Assembly (NCBI RefSeq): GCF_015679985.1
Contig: NZ_CP049239.1
Coordinates: forward strand, 1,302,001 to 1,366,000
Length of the DNA stretch: 64,000 nt
Direction: 5' to 3'
Source: Campylobacter concisus
Lineage (GTDB): Bacteria; Campylobacterota; Campylobacteria; Campylobacterales; Campylobacteraceae
Part shown: positions 18,531-28,817 of the stretch, piece by piece
How the letters are laid out: every line of letters begins with the position of its first letter
How positions within the stretch are numbered: the stretch's first letter is position 1
Notes under the pieces: generated by a model
Seen by the model: only the letters and a program-made list of their open reading frames with translations
Database searches by the model: none
What the model was told of the DNA's origin: nothing
Position numbers and translations under genes: made by a program

Positions 18531-21500
18531 TTAGCAAGCTATTGCTTGAAGTGCTTTTTCTTTAAAGCTGTCATTTACAACAAATTTTGTCTTATAGACA
18601 AAAATTTGAGCCGTATTTTCATTTTTTATCTTAATAACAAGACGCTTATCATTGTTTGTGCCACTTTTTATATGTTCGTTATAGCCAAGATTATAAAGGC
18701 TAGTTATCTTATCTTTGCTAAGCTCACTAAGGCATAAAAGCACCTCTAGCTCAGCATATTCTCTTGCTCTTTGAGGCATGCTAGATTCTTCATTTTTAGA
18801 AAATTTAGAGTTTTGTTTTAGCTTTCTTGTCTTAAAGTCTAAATTTTGTGCATCTTCTAGGCTATAAACCTCGTTTAAATTTGTCCTTACAAATTGATCA
18901 TCTTTTGTGATATTTATCCTAAAAGCATAAGGCAGGTCGCGTTTTGCTTCATCTTTTACTATATCTTCGATGTTGCCAAGCTCTCTTTCAAAGACTGCGA
19001 TCTCGATATTTCCGTGAAAATCAAGGACGTTTATAGTGCCCATTTTCTTGCCACTTTTGGTTATCCTTGTGCTAAAGTCCTCGATCTTACCAACTACTAA
19101 AATTTCAGCACTTTGTGGCAAACTCTCAAATTCTGAGCTTAGAGTATATTTTATCTTGTTGATCTCGTCTTTATAATCATCAAGCGGGTGGCCTGAGAGG
19201 TAGATACCAACGCTCTCTTGCTCAAATTTTAAAATTTGCTTGATGTCAAATTCGTAATTTATAGTGACAAAATTTATCTTTACATCGTTCATGCTCTCAT
19301 CTTCGCCAAATAAGCTCTCAACAGCATTTTTACGGATCTGAGCAGCACTTTTGCAAGCTTCTATGATATTTTCTACATTTTGCATAAGCATCTTACGACT
19401 AAAGCCAAACTCATCAAAACATCCAGCTTTTATGAGGCTTTCAAAGACCTTTTTATTGACCTTAAATGGATCGATCCTTGAGACAAAGTCATCCATACTC
19501 TTAAATTCGCCATTTGCTTCACGCTCAGTGATAATGTTTTCAATAGCCGCTCCGCCAACGCCTTTAATCGCACCAAGCCCAAAGATAATGCCGTCATGAT
19601 CGCCATTTTTAACGACGCTAAATTCTTTAGTTGATTTATTGATAGATGGTGGCAAAGTGTCTATATTTATGCGTTTTATCTCATCGATATAGCGAACGAT
19701 CTTATCGACGTTGCTCTCTTCGCTTGTAAGAAGTGCGGCCATAAATTCAGCCGGATAGTAAGCCTTAAGATAAGCAGTTTGAAAGGTAACATAAGCGTAA
19801 GCTGCGGAGTGAGATTTATTAAAGCCATATCCCGCAAATTTTACAATTAGCTCGAAAAGATCGTCTGCTTTTTGTCCATTTAGCCCTTTTGCCTCAGCAC
19901 CTTTTACAAACTCGCCCTTTAGCCTATCCATCTCTTCTTTGATCTTTTTACCCATCGCACGGCGTACAAGGTCCGCCCCGCCAAGGCTAAAGCCGCCTAT
20001 GGCTTGAACGATTTGCATAACTTGCTCTTGATAGACGATGACGCCGTATGTTGGTGCAAGGATCGGCTCAAGCTCTTTAAATGAGTAGGTTATCTCGGCC
20101 TCGCCATGTTTTCTTTTGACAAAGTCATCAAGCATACCACTTTCCATCGGTCCTGGTCGGTAGAGTGCTAGCATCGCGACGATGTCCTCAAAGCAGTCTG
20201 GACGCAAGCTAGTTCCTAGCTTTCTCATGCCTTCGCCCTCGATTTGGAAAATTCCTATCGCTTGGCCGCTTTGTATCATTTTATAAACATTAGAATCGTT
20301 TTTATCGATCTGCTCCCAAATGATATCCTTTCCAGTTCGTTGTTTAACGAGCTTTATGGCATTATCGATAACTGTTAGTGTTTTTAGTCCAAGAAAGTCG
20401 AATTTAATTAAATCCACGTCCTCAAGATATTTAAGGCTATACTGCGTAACATAGCGGTCTTCTGGGCTGTTTGGCTGACGAAATAATGGAGTTTTATTCC
20501 AAAGCTCCTCATTTGAGATAACGACACCTGCTGCGTGCTGACCGGCGTTTCTGTTTAGCCCCTCAAGATCAAGGGCAAATTTCCAAATTTTAGCTGCCTT
20601 TGGATTTTGACTTATTAGCTCAGCTATCTTTGGCTCTTTTTCATAAGCATCTTTTAGCGTAATACCAAGTTCATCAGGTATTAGCTTTGCCATCGCATCG
20701 GCTTCGGCGTAAGGCATATCACAAACCCTAGCAACATCTCTAATGACACCTTTTGCAAGCAATTTACCAAATGTAATAACGCCAGCAACGTTAAATTTTC
20801 CGTATTTTTGCGTAACATAGTCAATTATCTCACCACGCCTGCTCTGGCAAAAATCCACGTCTATATCTGGCATACTAACACGCTCTGGGTTTAGAAACCT
20901 CTCAAAAAGTAGGTTGTATGGGATTGGATCAAGGTCAGTGATCTTTAGCGAGTAAGCGACCAAGCTACCAGCCGCGGAACCACGTCCTGGACCAACTGGC
21001 ACACCTCTACTTTTAGCCTCATTTATGAAGTCCCAAACGATCATCATATAGCCTGGGAAATTCATTTTATTAATTATGCCAATCTCTATCTCAAGGCGCT
21101 TTTTGTATTCGTCATGTAAATTTTCAGGGACAAATTTTAGCCTCTCTTCAAGCCCCTTTCTACATTCATATTCAAAAAACACAGCATCATTTTTAAAGCT
21201 ATATCTATTTTCTGGCTCTGGAAGTATTAAATTTCTCTCTTTAGCATACTCAAGTGTAAATTTAAAATTTGGCGGAGTTGGATTGCCAAGTTTGATCTCA
21301 AGATTGCACTTATTCACGATCTCTTGGGTGTTTTCTATCACTTCGGGGATATCTAAAAATAGCTCACTCATCTGCTCTTTGCTTTTTACAAAAAACTCAT
21401 GAACGCTGTGACGAAGTCGGTTTGGATCATCTAAAGTTTTGTTCATCGCGATACACATAAAAACCTCATGTGCGTCGGCTCGCTCTTTAAAAGTGTAGTG

Positions 21501-22148
21501 AGTATCGTTTGTGGCGATGACCTTTATGCCAGTCTCTTTGGCAATGCACAAAATATCATCATCAATGCGTTTTTGATCGCCGATGCCGTGACGCATGATC
21601 TCAAGATAAAAGTCATCTCCAAAAATTTCTTTATATTCAAGTGCGACCTCTTTTGCTCTCTCGTAGCCCTTTGCGCCAAATTTGACGTTACGATCGCTTA
21701 AATTTAGATGCCAACTCACCTCGCCCTGCAAGCACGCTGAGCTACAAACCAAGCCCTCGCTGTGCTCTTTTAAAATTTTTTTATTGATACGAGGATAGTA
21801 GTAAAAGCCCTCGATGTAGCTCATAGAGCTAAGATACATTAAATTTTTATAGCCAGTCTCGTTTTTGGCGATTAGTATAAGGTGAAAGCGCTGTTTAGTA
21901 CTCTTATCATCGAGCTGCTCGCCATTATGCACGTAAGCTTCGATGCCAATTAGTGGTTTTATCCCCTCTTTTTTCATCGCCTTGTAAAAATCTATCGCTC
22001 CAAACATATTGCCGTGATCAGTAATCGCCGCTGCTGTGTCACCTCTATCATGAAGCACATGAGCTAGCTCTTTTATCTTGTTTGCTCCGTCAAGCAGGGA
22101 GTATTCGGTGTGTAAATGTAGGTGCGTAAAGCTAGAATTTTCACTCAT
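18531..22148 (-). CDS. dnaE: DNA polymerase III alpha subunit
   Basis: Main replicative polymerase, 1205 residues, the normal size for the family. The N-terminal PHP domain starts with FTHLHLHTEYSLLDGAN and contains AITDHGNMFG. The catalytic palm carries GPGRGSAAGSLVAY and PDIDVDFCQSRR (near residue 425), with the nucleotidyl-transfer aspartates, and the third acidic residue lies in LIKFDFLGLKTL. Finger and helix-hairpin-helix regions (GYGFNKSHSAAYAYVTFQTAYLKA; GLGAIKGVGGAAI) and a C-terminal OB fold (about 985-1060) follow. The ATG at 22148 is preceded by AAAGGA. A 311-bp gap upstream separates it from the stress-protein gene. Confidence 0.97.
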   Translation of the reverse strand: MSENSSFTHLHLHTEYSLLDGANKIKELAHVLHDRGDTAAAITDHGNMFGAIDFYKAMKKEGIKPLIGIEAYVHNGEQLDDKSTKQRFHLILIAKNETGYKNLMYLSSMSYIEGFYYYPRINKKILKEHSEGLVCSSACLQGEVSWHLNLSDRNVKFGAKGYERAKEVALEYKEIFGDDFYLEIMRHGIGDQKRIDDDILCIAKETGIKVIATNDTHYTFKERADAHEVFMCIAMNKTLDDPNRLRHSVHEFFVKSKEQMSELFLDIPEVIENTQEIVNKCNLEIKLGNPTPPNFKFTLEYAKERNLILPEPENRYSFKNDAVFFEYECRKGLEERLKFVPENLHDEYKKRLEIEIGIINKMNFPGYMMIVWDFINEAKSRGVPVGPGRGSAAGSLVAYSLKITDLDPIPYNLLFERFLNPERVSMPDIDVDFCQSRRGEIIDYVTQKYGKFNVAGVITFGKLLAKGVIRDVARVCDMPYAEADAMAKLIPDELGITLKDAYEKEPKIAELISQNPKAAKIWKFALDLEGLNRNAGQHAAGVVISNEELWNKTPLFRQPNSPEDRYVTQYSLKYLEDVDLIKFDFLGLKTLTVIDNAIKLVKQRTGKDIIWEQIDKNDSNVYKMIQSGQAIGIFQIEGEGMRKLGTSLRPDCFEDIVAMLALYRPGPMESGMLDDFVKRKHGEAEITYSFKELEPILAPTYGVIVYQEQVMQIVQAIGGFSLGGADLVRRAMGKKIKEEMDRLKGEFVKGAEAKGLNGQKADDLFELIVKFAGYGFNKSHSAAYAYVTFQTAYLKAYYPAEFMAALLTSEESNVDKIVRYIDEIKRINIDTLPPSINKSTKEFSVVKNGDHDGIIFGLGAIKGVGGAAIENIITEREANGEFKSMDDFVSRIDPFKVNKKVFESLIKAGCFDEFGFSRKMLMQNVENIIEACKSAAQIRKNAVESLFGEDESMNDVKINFVTINYEFDIKQILKFEQESVGIYLSGHPLDDYKDEINKIKYTLSSEFESLPQSAEILVVGKIEDFSTRITKSGKKMGTINVLDFHGNIEIAVFERELGNIEDIVKDEAKRDLPYAFRINITKDDQFVRTNLNEVYSLEDAQNLDFKTRKLKQNSKFSKNEESSMPQRAREYAELEVLLCLSELSKDKITSLYNLGYNEHIKSGTNNDKRLVIKIKNENTAQIFVYKTKFVVNDSFKEKALQAIAC

Positions 22149-22459
22149 TTTTTATCCTTTTTTAATGAGTGGATTTTACAAAATTTTGGCTAATAAGGTG
22201 CTTGATGAAAACTTAATGTGAGCTTTAAAATTTATAGAATTTGTAGTTTGTGGCTAAGAACGAAGCACGCTGTCATCTGACGCACTATGCTATTAAGGTC
22301 TTGTAAATTTTAAATTTTTGTGAACGAGTAATTTCGGCTCTAAAATTTGAGCTAAGCGATCAATGAAGACAAAATTTAGTAGTCAATTCTTATGAGTGAA
22401 TGGAATTTTAAAATCTATAAAGTGAAAAAGAATTAGATCGCGGACTAAGCCGCAATCCA
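22149..22459. other. Intergenic region between dnaE and the universal stress protein gene
   Basis: The region has no convincing gene. The longest ATG-led frame on the plus strand is a ten-codon reading (MKTKFSSQFL) at about 22362. Close to dnaE, TGTAAAAT on the minus strand (rc of 22173-22180) could be the dnaE -10 box. The other end holds a terminator for the stress-protein gene. The middle 200 bases show only AT-rich inverted stretches such as AAATTT; a small RNA cannot be excluded. Confidence 0.5.
22424..22456 (-). terminator. Terminator after the universal stress protein gene
   Basis: On the minus strand ATTGCGG and CCGCGAT form a seven-base-pair stem with a six-base loop (22437-22456), followed within a few bases by CTTTTT. 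It starts directly after the stop of the gene ending at 22460. Confidence 0.55.
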
Positions 22460-23311
22460 TTATAGATAAACTGGGATATTTGTATGTTCTAAGAAAAATC
22501 TTGAAGTGCCACCAAGCACCATTTCCATAAGACCATTTTCACCATATCTGCTAGCAACGATTAGATCAGCATTTCTATCAATAGCTGCTTTCAAAAGTGC
22601 TTCACCAGGTATCATCGTAGTAGCGATCACTTCAAAAGTGGCTGATATGCCATGAATTTTGAAGTACTCTTCAAGCTTTTTAAGATTTAGTTCAGCATTG
22701 TCGCCAAGACTTGCTTTTGAGGTAATGCACTGAACCTTTTTTGCCTTTTTTAAAAGATCGATCGAGCCTGTTAATGCCCTTGAGCTTTGCGTCGTACCAG
22801 TCCAGCTAACAAGGATATTATCGGCTTTAAACTCACGCATTTTTCTAGGTATTACAATCGCATTTTTACCGCTTTTTAAAACAGCTGACTCAAATGTTCC
22901 AGTGATCTTTCCATCAAGTGGCACAGCAGCCACCACTAGATCGCAAAATTTACTCTCTTGCTCCACTATCGCGCTTCTTTTGCCACTGTGAATCGTAAAA
23001 TTTGCAGTGCAAACATCTTCAATGATTTCACTAGTTACTTTTATGCCAAGCTCAGCACAAATTTTATTGAAAATTTTCTCATTCTCTTCATGCTCGACAG
23101 CTAGTTCAGATTTAGCTGATTTTAGAAATTCCTCAAAAAGCACTCCTCCACGAAGCGTCATTTTCATATTATAAACTACGCTTGGGTCGAGCTGGCAAGT
23201 CATAATTTCCATATGTGTGTTAAACCACTGAGCAACCTTTAGGGCACCATAAATTCTTGGCTCGATATCGTCTCCAGCTCCTATTGGAAAAAGCAACTTT
23301 TTGTATTTCAT
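22460..23311 (-). CDS. Tandem universal stress protein (UspA family)
   Basis: Cytoplasmic stress protein with two Usp folds (about residues 1-155 and 160-283). The second domain ends with the nucleotide-binding pattern GENGLMEMVLGGTSRFFLEHTNIPVYL, that is G-x2-G-x9-G-T/S, so it probably binds ATP; the first domain has a looser version near GKITGTFESAVLKSGKNAIVIP. Two adjacent ATG codons exist; the second (23311) stands six bases from AAGGA and is preferred. It follows pnp by 17 bp and probably belongs to the purD-lptD-pnp transcription unit. Its cellular role cannot be stated from sequence. Confidence 0.8.
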   Translation of the reverse strand: MKYKKLLFPIGAGDDIEPRIYGALKVAQWFNTHMEIMTCQLDPSVVYNMKMTLRGGVLFEEFLKSAKSELAVEHEENEKIFNKICAELGIKVTSEIIEDVCTANFTIHSGKRSAIVEQESKFCDLVVAAVPLDGKITGTFESAVLKSGKNAIVIPRKMREFKADNILVSWTGTTQSSRALTGSIDLLKKAKKVQCITSKASLGDNAELNLKKLEEYFKIHGISATFEVIATTMIPGEALLKAAIDRNADLIVASRYGENGLMEMVLGGTSRFFLEHTNIPVYL

Positions 23312-23328
23312 CATCTGTCCTTTAAAAT

Positions 23329-25527
23329 TTATTCGACTAAAGAGAGCGAAATTTTATTTCCTTTTTGCTCGCTCACACATACTTTGACCTGATCACCTAC
23401 GTTTAATGGAGTTTTTATCTTTGAGATGTGAAGCAAGCCATCAATGCCATCTTTTAGCTCGATAAATACACCAAAATCAACAACACTCTTTACAGTTCCC
23501 AAAAACTCATCACCGATATTAAAATTTGGTTTTGAACGCTCTTTGTCGTGTTTGAATGGCTTTTTGCCAAATGAACGTCCATTGTCTTTTGAAGTGATAG
23601 AGATGATGTAATCTTTTGCAGCATCGACATTTTTCTTTGCTCCACCTGCGATTTTTACCTCGCCTTTTTCTCTATCAAGATCGATTGAAACTTCAAATTT
23701 CTCAATGATCTCTTTTATGGTTTTTCCAGCTTGTCCGATGATGTCTACGATCTTGCTTGGATCGACACTAAATAGTTCAAGCTTTGGAAGCACATCTTCA
23801 TTTATTTCTATATTTTTATCCGCTTCTACCATCAAAGATAAGATATGCTCTCTACCACGTTTTGCTTGATAAAGTGCCTCTTTTAGCACTTCTAAACTAA
23901 TGCCACCAAGCTTAATATCCATCTGAAGCGCTGTGATACCATCGCTTGTACCTGCTACTTTAAAGTCCATATCACCGTCATGATCTTCAAGCCCCATGAT
24001 ATCTGTTAGTACTGCGTGTTTATCACCTTCAAATATTAATCCCATAGCGACACCTGCGACAAGTTTTAAAGTATTTACGCCAGCTGCTCTAAGTGCGAGC
24101 GAACCACCGCAAACGCTAGCCATTGAGCTTGAGCCGTTACTCTCTAAAATTTCTGAAACGACTCTTATTGTGTATGGTGATGCTAGATCGATACTTGGTG
24201 CAAGGGCACGTTTGGCCAAATTTCCATGTCCAAGCTCGCGTCTACCAGGAGCTTTTAATGGGCTTGCCTCACCTACGCTAAAGCCTGGGAAATTGTAGTT
24301 AAACATAAATTTTTCTACAAAAGGTACTTTTTCAGTGAGGATGTCATACATTTGAGCGTCACTGTCAGTGCCAAGAGTAGTGACAACTAGGGCTTGTGTC
24401 TGTCCTCTTGTAAAGAGGCATGAGCCATGTGCATTTGGAAGCACATTTGTTTCGATACTAATAGGCCTAACCTCTTCAAGACCACGTCCATCAGCTCTAA
24501 CACCCTCGTTTATGATCTGCTCTCTAACGATTTTCTTTTTATATTTGCCAAGGACATTTGTGATGACAGACTCGTCCCAGCCCTCTTTTTGAGCGACCTC
24601 ATCACTTGAAATTTGTTTTGCGATCTTGCTAAGTTCGCTAGCGCGCTCGCTTTTTGCCATTTGATTGATCGCGTTTTTGACTTCGGCTTTATAAAATTTA
24701 TCGATATAAATAGCGATATTTTCATTTTCTATCTCAGGTTTTAGCTCAAGCGCAGCGTCCTCTTTCTTATGCTCTTTGAAAGCTTCTTCGTAAGCACTGC
24801 TAGCTCTTAGTATCGCCTTACCAGCAAAATCAATCGCTTCAACCATCATATCTTCGCTAAATTCATTCATTAGCTGTTTTTGAGCCATGCTATCACTTAG
24901 GCTAGGATCTATCATTGGCTCAATCGCAACCATTGGGATAAGCTGTGTAATTTGTTGAGGCAAGCTTCTCATCTCGATCATCAAAAGCTCATCTTTTGTA
25001 CCAGCTACATAAAGATCGATCGCGCTTTGTTTTAGTTCAGAGTTGCTTGGGTTGATCACAAATTTTTCATCTATATAACCAACTCTCACGCCACAAACTG
25101 GGCGATTTACAGGGATGTCGCTAAGATATAGTGCAACTGAGGCTGCATTTAGACTTACAACTTGTAAATCAACCTCAGGATCAGCTGAAAGCACCATTAC
25201 AACGATTTGAGTTGGGTAAGCATAACCTTTTGGAAAGAGTGGTCTAAGAGATCTATCGATGATGCGAGCTGTTAGCGTTTCAAAGTCGCCTGGCTTTGTC
25301 TCACGCTTAACGTAACCGCCAGGAATTTTTCCAGCGGCGTAAGCTTTTTCAATGTACTGCACCGTTAGAGGTAAAAAATCCTCCTCAACTTGCGTGTCCT
25401 CTCTGGCAACAGTTGCTAAAACTACGGTATTTTTCACCCTTAAGAGTACCGCTCCGCTAGCTTGTTTTGCTACTTTATTCAGGTCAAAAATTTCAACCTG
25501 ATTATTGACTTCTATACTATATTGCAT
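23329..25527 (-). CDS. pnp: Polyribonucleotide nucleotidyltransferase
   Basis: 3'-5' phosphorolytic exoribonuclease of mRNA turnover, 732 residues. Two RNase PH-like halves are present: the first with [22 protein letters not shown] (about 42-60), the second with [43 protein letters not shown] and [16 protein letters not shown], where the catalytic aspartates lie. A KH domain (about 575-635; [12 protein letters not shown]) and an S1 domain (about 655-730; [15 protein letters not shown]) complete the enzyme. It overlaps the phosphoribosyltransferase gene upstream by 11 bp. Confidence 0.97.
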   Translation of the reverse strand: MQYSIEVNNQVEIFDLNKVAKQASGAVLLRVKNTVVLATVAREDTQVEEDFLPLTVQYIEKAYAAGKIPGGYVKRETKPGDFETLTARIIDRSLRPLFPKGYAYPTQIVVMVLSADPEVDLQVVSLNAASVALYLSDIPVNRPVCGVRVGYIDEKFVINPSNSELKQSAIDLYVAGTKDELLMIEMRSLPQQITQLIPMVAIEPMIDPSLSDSMAQKQLMNEFSEDMMVEAIDFAGKAILRASSAYEEAFKEHKKEDAALELKPEIENENIAIYIDKFYKAEVKNAINQMAKSERASELSKIAKQISSDEVAQKEGWDESVITNVLGKYKKKIVREQIINEGVRADGRGLEEVRPISIETNVLPNAHGSCLFTRGQTQALVVTTLGTDSDAQMYDILTEKVPFVEKFMFNYNFPGFSVGEASPLKAPGRRELGHGNLAKRALAPSIDLASPYTIRVVSEILESNGSSSMASVCGGSLALRAAGVNTLKLVAGVAMGLIFEGDKHAVLTDIMGLEDHDGDMDFKVAGTSDGITALQMDIKLGGISLEVLKEALYQAKRGREHILSLMVEADKNIEINEDVLPKLELFSVDPSKIVDIIGQAGKTIKEIIEKFEVSIDLDREKGEVKIAGGAKKNVDAAKDYIISITSKDNGRSFGKKPFKHDKERSKPNFNIGDEFLGTVKSVVDFGVFIELKDGIDGLLHISKIKTPLNVGDQVKVCVSEQKGNKISLSLVE

Positions 25528-26215
25528 TATTTTTATCTCCTTGTTGTTTTTGTAACGGCAAATAATAAGGGCTCTCTTCTAATATTGACATGATACGCTC
25601 ACTCGTAGCTTCGATCTTTTTCTCGTAATACGAATCCACATCGATAAAATCAACGATCTTGTTTATCGTGTAAATTTCATCAACCATATCATTTAAATTT
25701 GTAAAGACATCAGTAGCAATCACTGGCGTTGCGTATGAGATGGATTTTACCTTCACATCAAGCAACGTCTTTATGCAAATAAGTGCCGTCATACCAGTCT
25801 CGCACCCCTCATCGATTAGTAAAATATTTTTATCTTTTAGCTCTCCTATCAAATTTCCTTTTCGGTATTTATAAACGTTTTTTAAAATTTTTTCTTCGTA
25901 TTTTCTATGCGCTTCGCCATAAATATAGTCATAGCTTATATTAAAAGCTTTTATAAGCTTATCGTTTAATACTATATCTTCTGTCTCACTAACTATTGCA
26001 ACGTCGCATTCGCTATTATTTGGTGCAGGTATTGGCTCGCTAAAGAGCATCTCGTAGCTTAAATTTAAACTTCTACAAACTGCATCTGTGAGTATAACTG
26101 ACTCAAGCGACATACAAACAACTATCGTCTTTTTATCTACGAGTTCTTTTTTTGGCAAAATTTCAATTAGCTTGCTAGCTGCCTCTAATTGATCCTTAAA
26201 TTTAGCCGTTATCAT
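25517..26215 (-). CDS. Phosphoribosyltransferase-fold protein
   Basis: Belongs to the type I phosphoribosyltransferase fold, judged by [21 protein letters not shown] (about 149-169), which stands in place of the VDDGxATGxT PRPP loop; the acidic pair is D-E rather than D-D. The 232-residue protein is AT-rich-coded like its neighbours and has a C-terminal helical tail. Substrate unknown; similarity to adenine or hypoxanthine enzymes is not strong enough to assign one. The gene starts directly after lptD and overlaps pnp by 11 bp, a linkage I recall from other Campylobacter, so it is a conserved member of this operon and not a stray ORF. Confidence 0.75.
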   Translation of the reverse strand: MITAKFKDQLEAASKLIEILPKKELVDKKTIVVCMSLESVILTDAVCRSLNLSYEMLFSEPIPAPNNSECDVAIVSETEDIVLNDKLIKAFNISYDYIYGEAHRKYEEKILKNVYKYRKGNLIGELKDKNILLIDEGCETGMTALICIKTLLDVKVKSISYATPVIATDVFTNLNDMVDEIYTINKIVDFIDVDSYYEKKIEATSERIMSILEESPYYLPLQKQQGDKNNAI

Positions 26216-28375
26216 TTAGTTGGCACTCGATTTTGTACTGCTTTGCGAAAAGTCATAGTGCAAACCGCCCATTGGATAGAAATTTATCGTGAAATAGATA
26301 CCATTTTTTCTAGTTGACGCTGAGCCGTTTATTGTTGTTGTTGGCTCTACATCTTGTTGATAAATTATCCCGTAATTCCAGCATTTTCTTTGATGAAGCA
26401 CACCAACTCTCCAGCTTTTTGTGTAGCTTCGCTCGATATCATATTGCCAGCCGCCAATAAGACTATACTGATGAGGTAATTTTACTCCAAGACCACTTGT
26501 AAAATAGCTATCTTTTGTCGCACTATTTTTTATTTTGCTATCATTTTTCTTCATGGTGTGAAGCATATTTAGCCAAAATAGATCATTTGTGTATGAAAAT
26601 CCGCTTTGTACCTTTTTAAGCTCTTTGCTCTTGTGTGAATATTCAAGCTTATTATAAAGGCTTAAATTTTCAAATGGATATAGATAGATAGCATTTTTTA
26701 AATTCGAATATTCATCTTCTTTTGTGTAATATCCTTGAGAAATACTATGTTTTATAATCTTTCTACCATTAGAGTTAAAGAAATACTGAGTCAGATAACC
26801 AGAAATTTCTTCCTTACTCTGCTCTTGAGTCAAGAAATTTTCATATTCATTTAGATTTTTATCATAGATAAACTCATCATCCAAATTTCCTTTTCTATAG
26901 CCTGGCAGTAGGTATTCGGCCCCAAAATTTAGAGTGTGATAAAAGCTTTCATACGCTTTTGCAAGGTCAGTGTGAAGGGTAAATTTGTGGTAATTATTTA
27001 CAAAATTTGTATGCTTATCTTCTCTTTTATCATCAAATGAATTTATCTTATTCTCGTAATTTATTCTTGATGCGTATAGATACTCGTAAAATGAAAAAGT
27101 TAAACTATCATCAAGCAGTGGCACATGCACTGAAGCTGGAAGCGTAAATTCATACTGAGTCGCTCTAACGCCTATCTTTCTATCGTATCTATGTGACTGA
27201 AGATCGAGTGAATATAAGATATTTGGCAAGACAATATCATCTGTAAATTTATGATACTGAAGCGATGGAAGCTCTTGAAGAGTGTCTTTGTTCTCATTTT
27301 TTGAGCCAATTTTTTCAGTGTCTATGTAGTATTTTGCATAAGCACCAAAATAATGATCGTCATTTGCGATGAAATAGTTAAATTTAGAAGTTACAAGCGA
27401 ATCATAATCATCATCCATGCCTTTTAAATTTAAATAATCTATATCATTTAGCTTCGTTGCGTCTATCCAAATTCCCTCTTGCAAATCCGCTTCGCTAAGG
27501 TATCTTATAAGCTTATCTCTTTCGTATTTTAGTCCAATGCCTTTATGTGTTTTATTTTTTAGTTCAGCCTTATTTGAGGTCTCTCCTTTTTGCTTGGCTT
27601 GGTAGCTGTTTTTATCAGTAAATGACCCAAAGCTGATTTCGCCCCTTGAATCAGGCGACTCAGTAAATCTAAACGCACCATAAATTCCAGCACCTCTGTT
27701 TGTTCTTATCTGTGGATCAAGCTCGAAGTCCCACTCATTATAAGGTGCAAAATAAATCGGCTGCTTGTAATAAAAGCCTTCAGATTTTCCGTATCCAAGC
27801 TCAGGCGGCAAAAGACCTGTTCTTCTTGTGGTATCTGTTGAAAAACCAAAATATGGCAAATAAAAAACTGGCACATTAGCTATACGAAAGACTGGGTTAA
27901 AAAGATGTAAAAATTTGCTTTGTTTATTTAGCATAGCTGAGCTTGAGGTGATACTCCAGTCAGGATCTTGGACATTACAGCTTGAAACCATCGCCTTTTT
28001 TACTCTATAGTACTCACTGTCAGAGCTGCTCTCATCGCTTCTCATCCATACTTCCATGTCTTTATTCATCATAAAAAGCGATTCAAAAGCAGTGTCATTA
28101 TTTTTTAAATTTAGCTTTGCATAATTTGAGCGAGAGACTTCACTCTTGCCCTTCATCATGTTGACGTTACCAAATAGCTCAATAACCGAATTATTTTGAT
28201 CATAAACTGCACAATCAGCTGTCACAAGGTAATCTTGTGAATATACAACAACATTTTTATTGGCCGTGACGATGCCTTTATCTTGCTTTACATCATCAGC
28301 CAAAAGCTGCACATCTTGCACAGCTGCACTTAGATTTAAAATACAAACCAGAACTAAAAATAAAATTTTACGCAT
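26216..28375 (-). CDS. lptD: LPS assembly outer-membrane protein LptD
   Basis: Outer-membrane barrel that inserts LPS or lipooligosaccharide into the outer leaflet together with the lipoprotein LptE. A signal peptide (about residues 1-18) is followed by an OstA/LptA-like jellyroll domain (about 20-140; VQLLADDVKQDKGIVTA, then AVYDQNNSVIELFGNV) and a large beta barrel to the aromatic-rich C-terminus. At 719 residues it is similar in size to other epsilonproteobacterial LptD. Cysteines are few (about 50s and C133 region, one near the end), so the disulfide pattern differs from E. coli. It overlaps the RDD gene upstream by 8 bp. LptG lies elsewhere in the window. Confidence 0.9.
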   Translation of the reverse strand: MRKILFLVLVCILNLSAAVQDVQLLADDVKQDKGIVTANKNVVVYSQDYLVTADCAVYDQNNSVIELFGNVNMMKGKSEVSRSNYAKLNLKNNDTAFESLFMMNKDMEVWMRSDESSSDSEYYRVKKAMVSSCNVQDPDWSITSSSAMLNKQSKFLHLFNPVFRIANVPVFYLPYFGFSTDTTRRTGLLPPELGYGKSEGFYYKQPIYFAPYNEWDFELDPQIRTNRGAGIYGAFRFTESPDSRGEISFGSFTDKNSYQAKQKGETSNKAELKNKTHKGIGLKYERDKLIRYLSEADLQEGIWIDATKLNDIDYLNLKGMDDDYDSLVTSKFNYFIANDDHYFGAYAKYYIDTEKIGSKNENKDTLQELPSLQYHKFTDDIVLPNILYSLDLQSHRYDRKIGVRATQYEFTLPASVHVPLLDDSLTFSFYEYLYASRINYENKINSFDDKREDKHTNFVNNYHKFTLHTDLAKAYESFYHTLNFGAEYLLPGYRKGNLDDEFIYDKNLNEYENFLTQEQSKEEISGYLTQYFFNSNGRKIIKHSISQGYYTKEDEYSNLKNAIYLYPFENLSLYNKLEYSHKSKELKKVQSGFSYTNDLFWLNMLHTMKKNDSKIKNSATKDSYFTSGLGVKLPHQYSLIGGWQYDIERSYTKSWRVGVLHQRKCWNYGIIYQQDVEPTTTINGSASTRKNGIYFTINFYPMGGLHYDFSQSSTKSSAN

Positions 28376-28817
28376 TTATCACCACTGTTTTTGCTATTTT
28401 GTCTTGCCAAGTCTGCCTAGCTGGATTTGCAAATGCCCATGCAAAACCAAGATAAAAACAAGCTTCACTAACTAACCTAAAAATCGCTCTTACCAAGCTT
28501 GAAATAAAATTTGGTCTATCTAAAATTTCTACATTAATGCACATCGTCTTTGTTAGCATTTGTCCAAGACTCGCGCCATAATACCAAACAAAAAATGTAT
28601 GATAAATAATCTTTAGTGAAACTATTTGCCAAAAGAAATTTAAAGTCAAATTTCTGGCTTCATCATAGCTCATAACCGACAAAAAGGCATCCCAGTAAAT
28701 GATCAAAAACAAAAAAGAAACAATACATTCATCAATTGAGTAAGCTAGCACTCTTTTTGAAAATGGCGCTAGCGAAATTTCTTCTTTTTCAAGTTTTTCA
28801 ACTATCTGCATACTCAT
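28368..28817 (-). CDS. RDD family membrane protein
   Basis: Integral membrane protein of 149 residues with the RDD pattern: [21 protein letters not shown], where the aspartate follows the first conserved arginine, then a second membrane stretch ([35 protein letters not shown]) and [20 protein letters not shown]. Function is unknown; other RDD proteins have been linked to ion transport. It is inserted between purD and lptD with 4-bp and 8-bp overlaps and is therefore translated as part of that unit. Confidence 0.82.
   Translation of the reverse strand: MSMQIVEKLEKEEISLAPFSKRVLAYSIDECIVSFLFLIIYWDAFLSVMSYDEARNLTLNFFWQIVSLKIIYHTFFVWYYGASLGQMLTKTMCINVEILDRPNFISSLVRAIFRLVSEACFYLGFAWAFANPARQTWQDKIAKTVVINA

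Noticed and set aside
22362..22394. A ten-codon frame (MKTKFSSQFL) in the dnaE-usp gap.
   Set aside because: Too short, with no ribosome site at proper distance and no known match.
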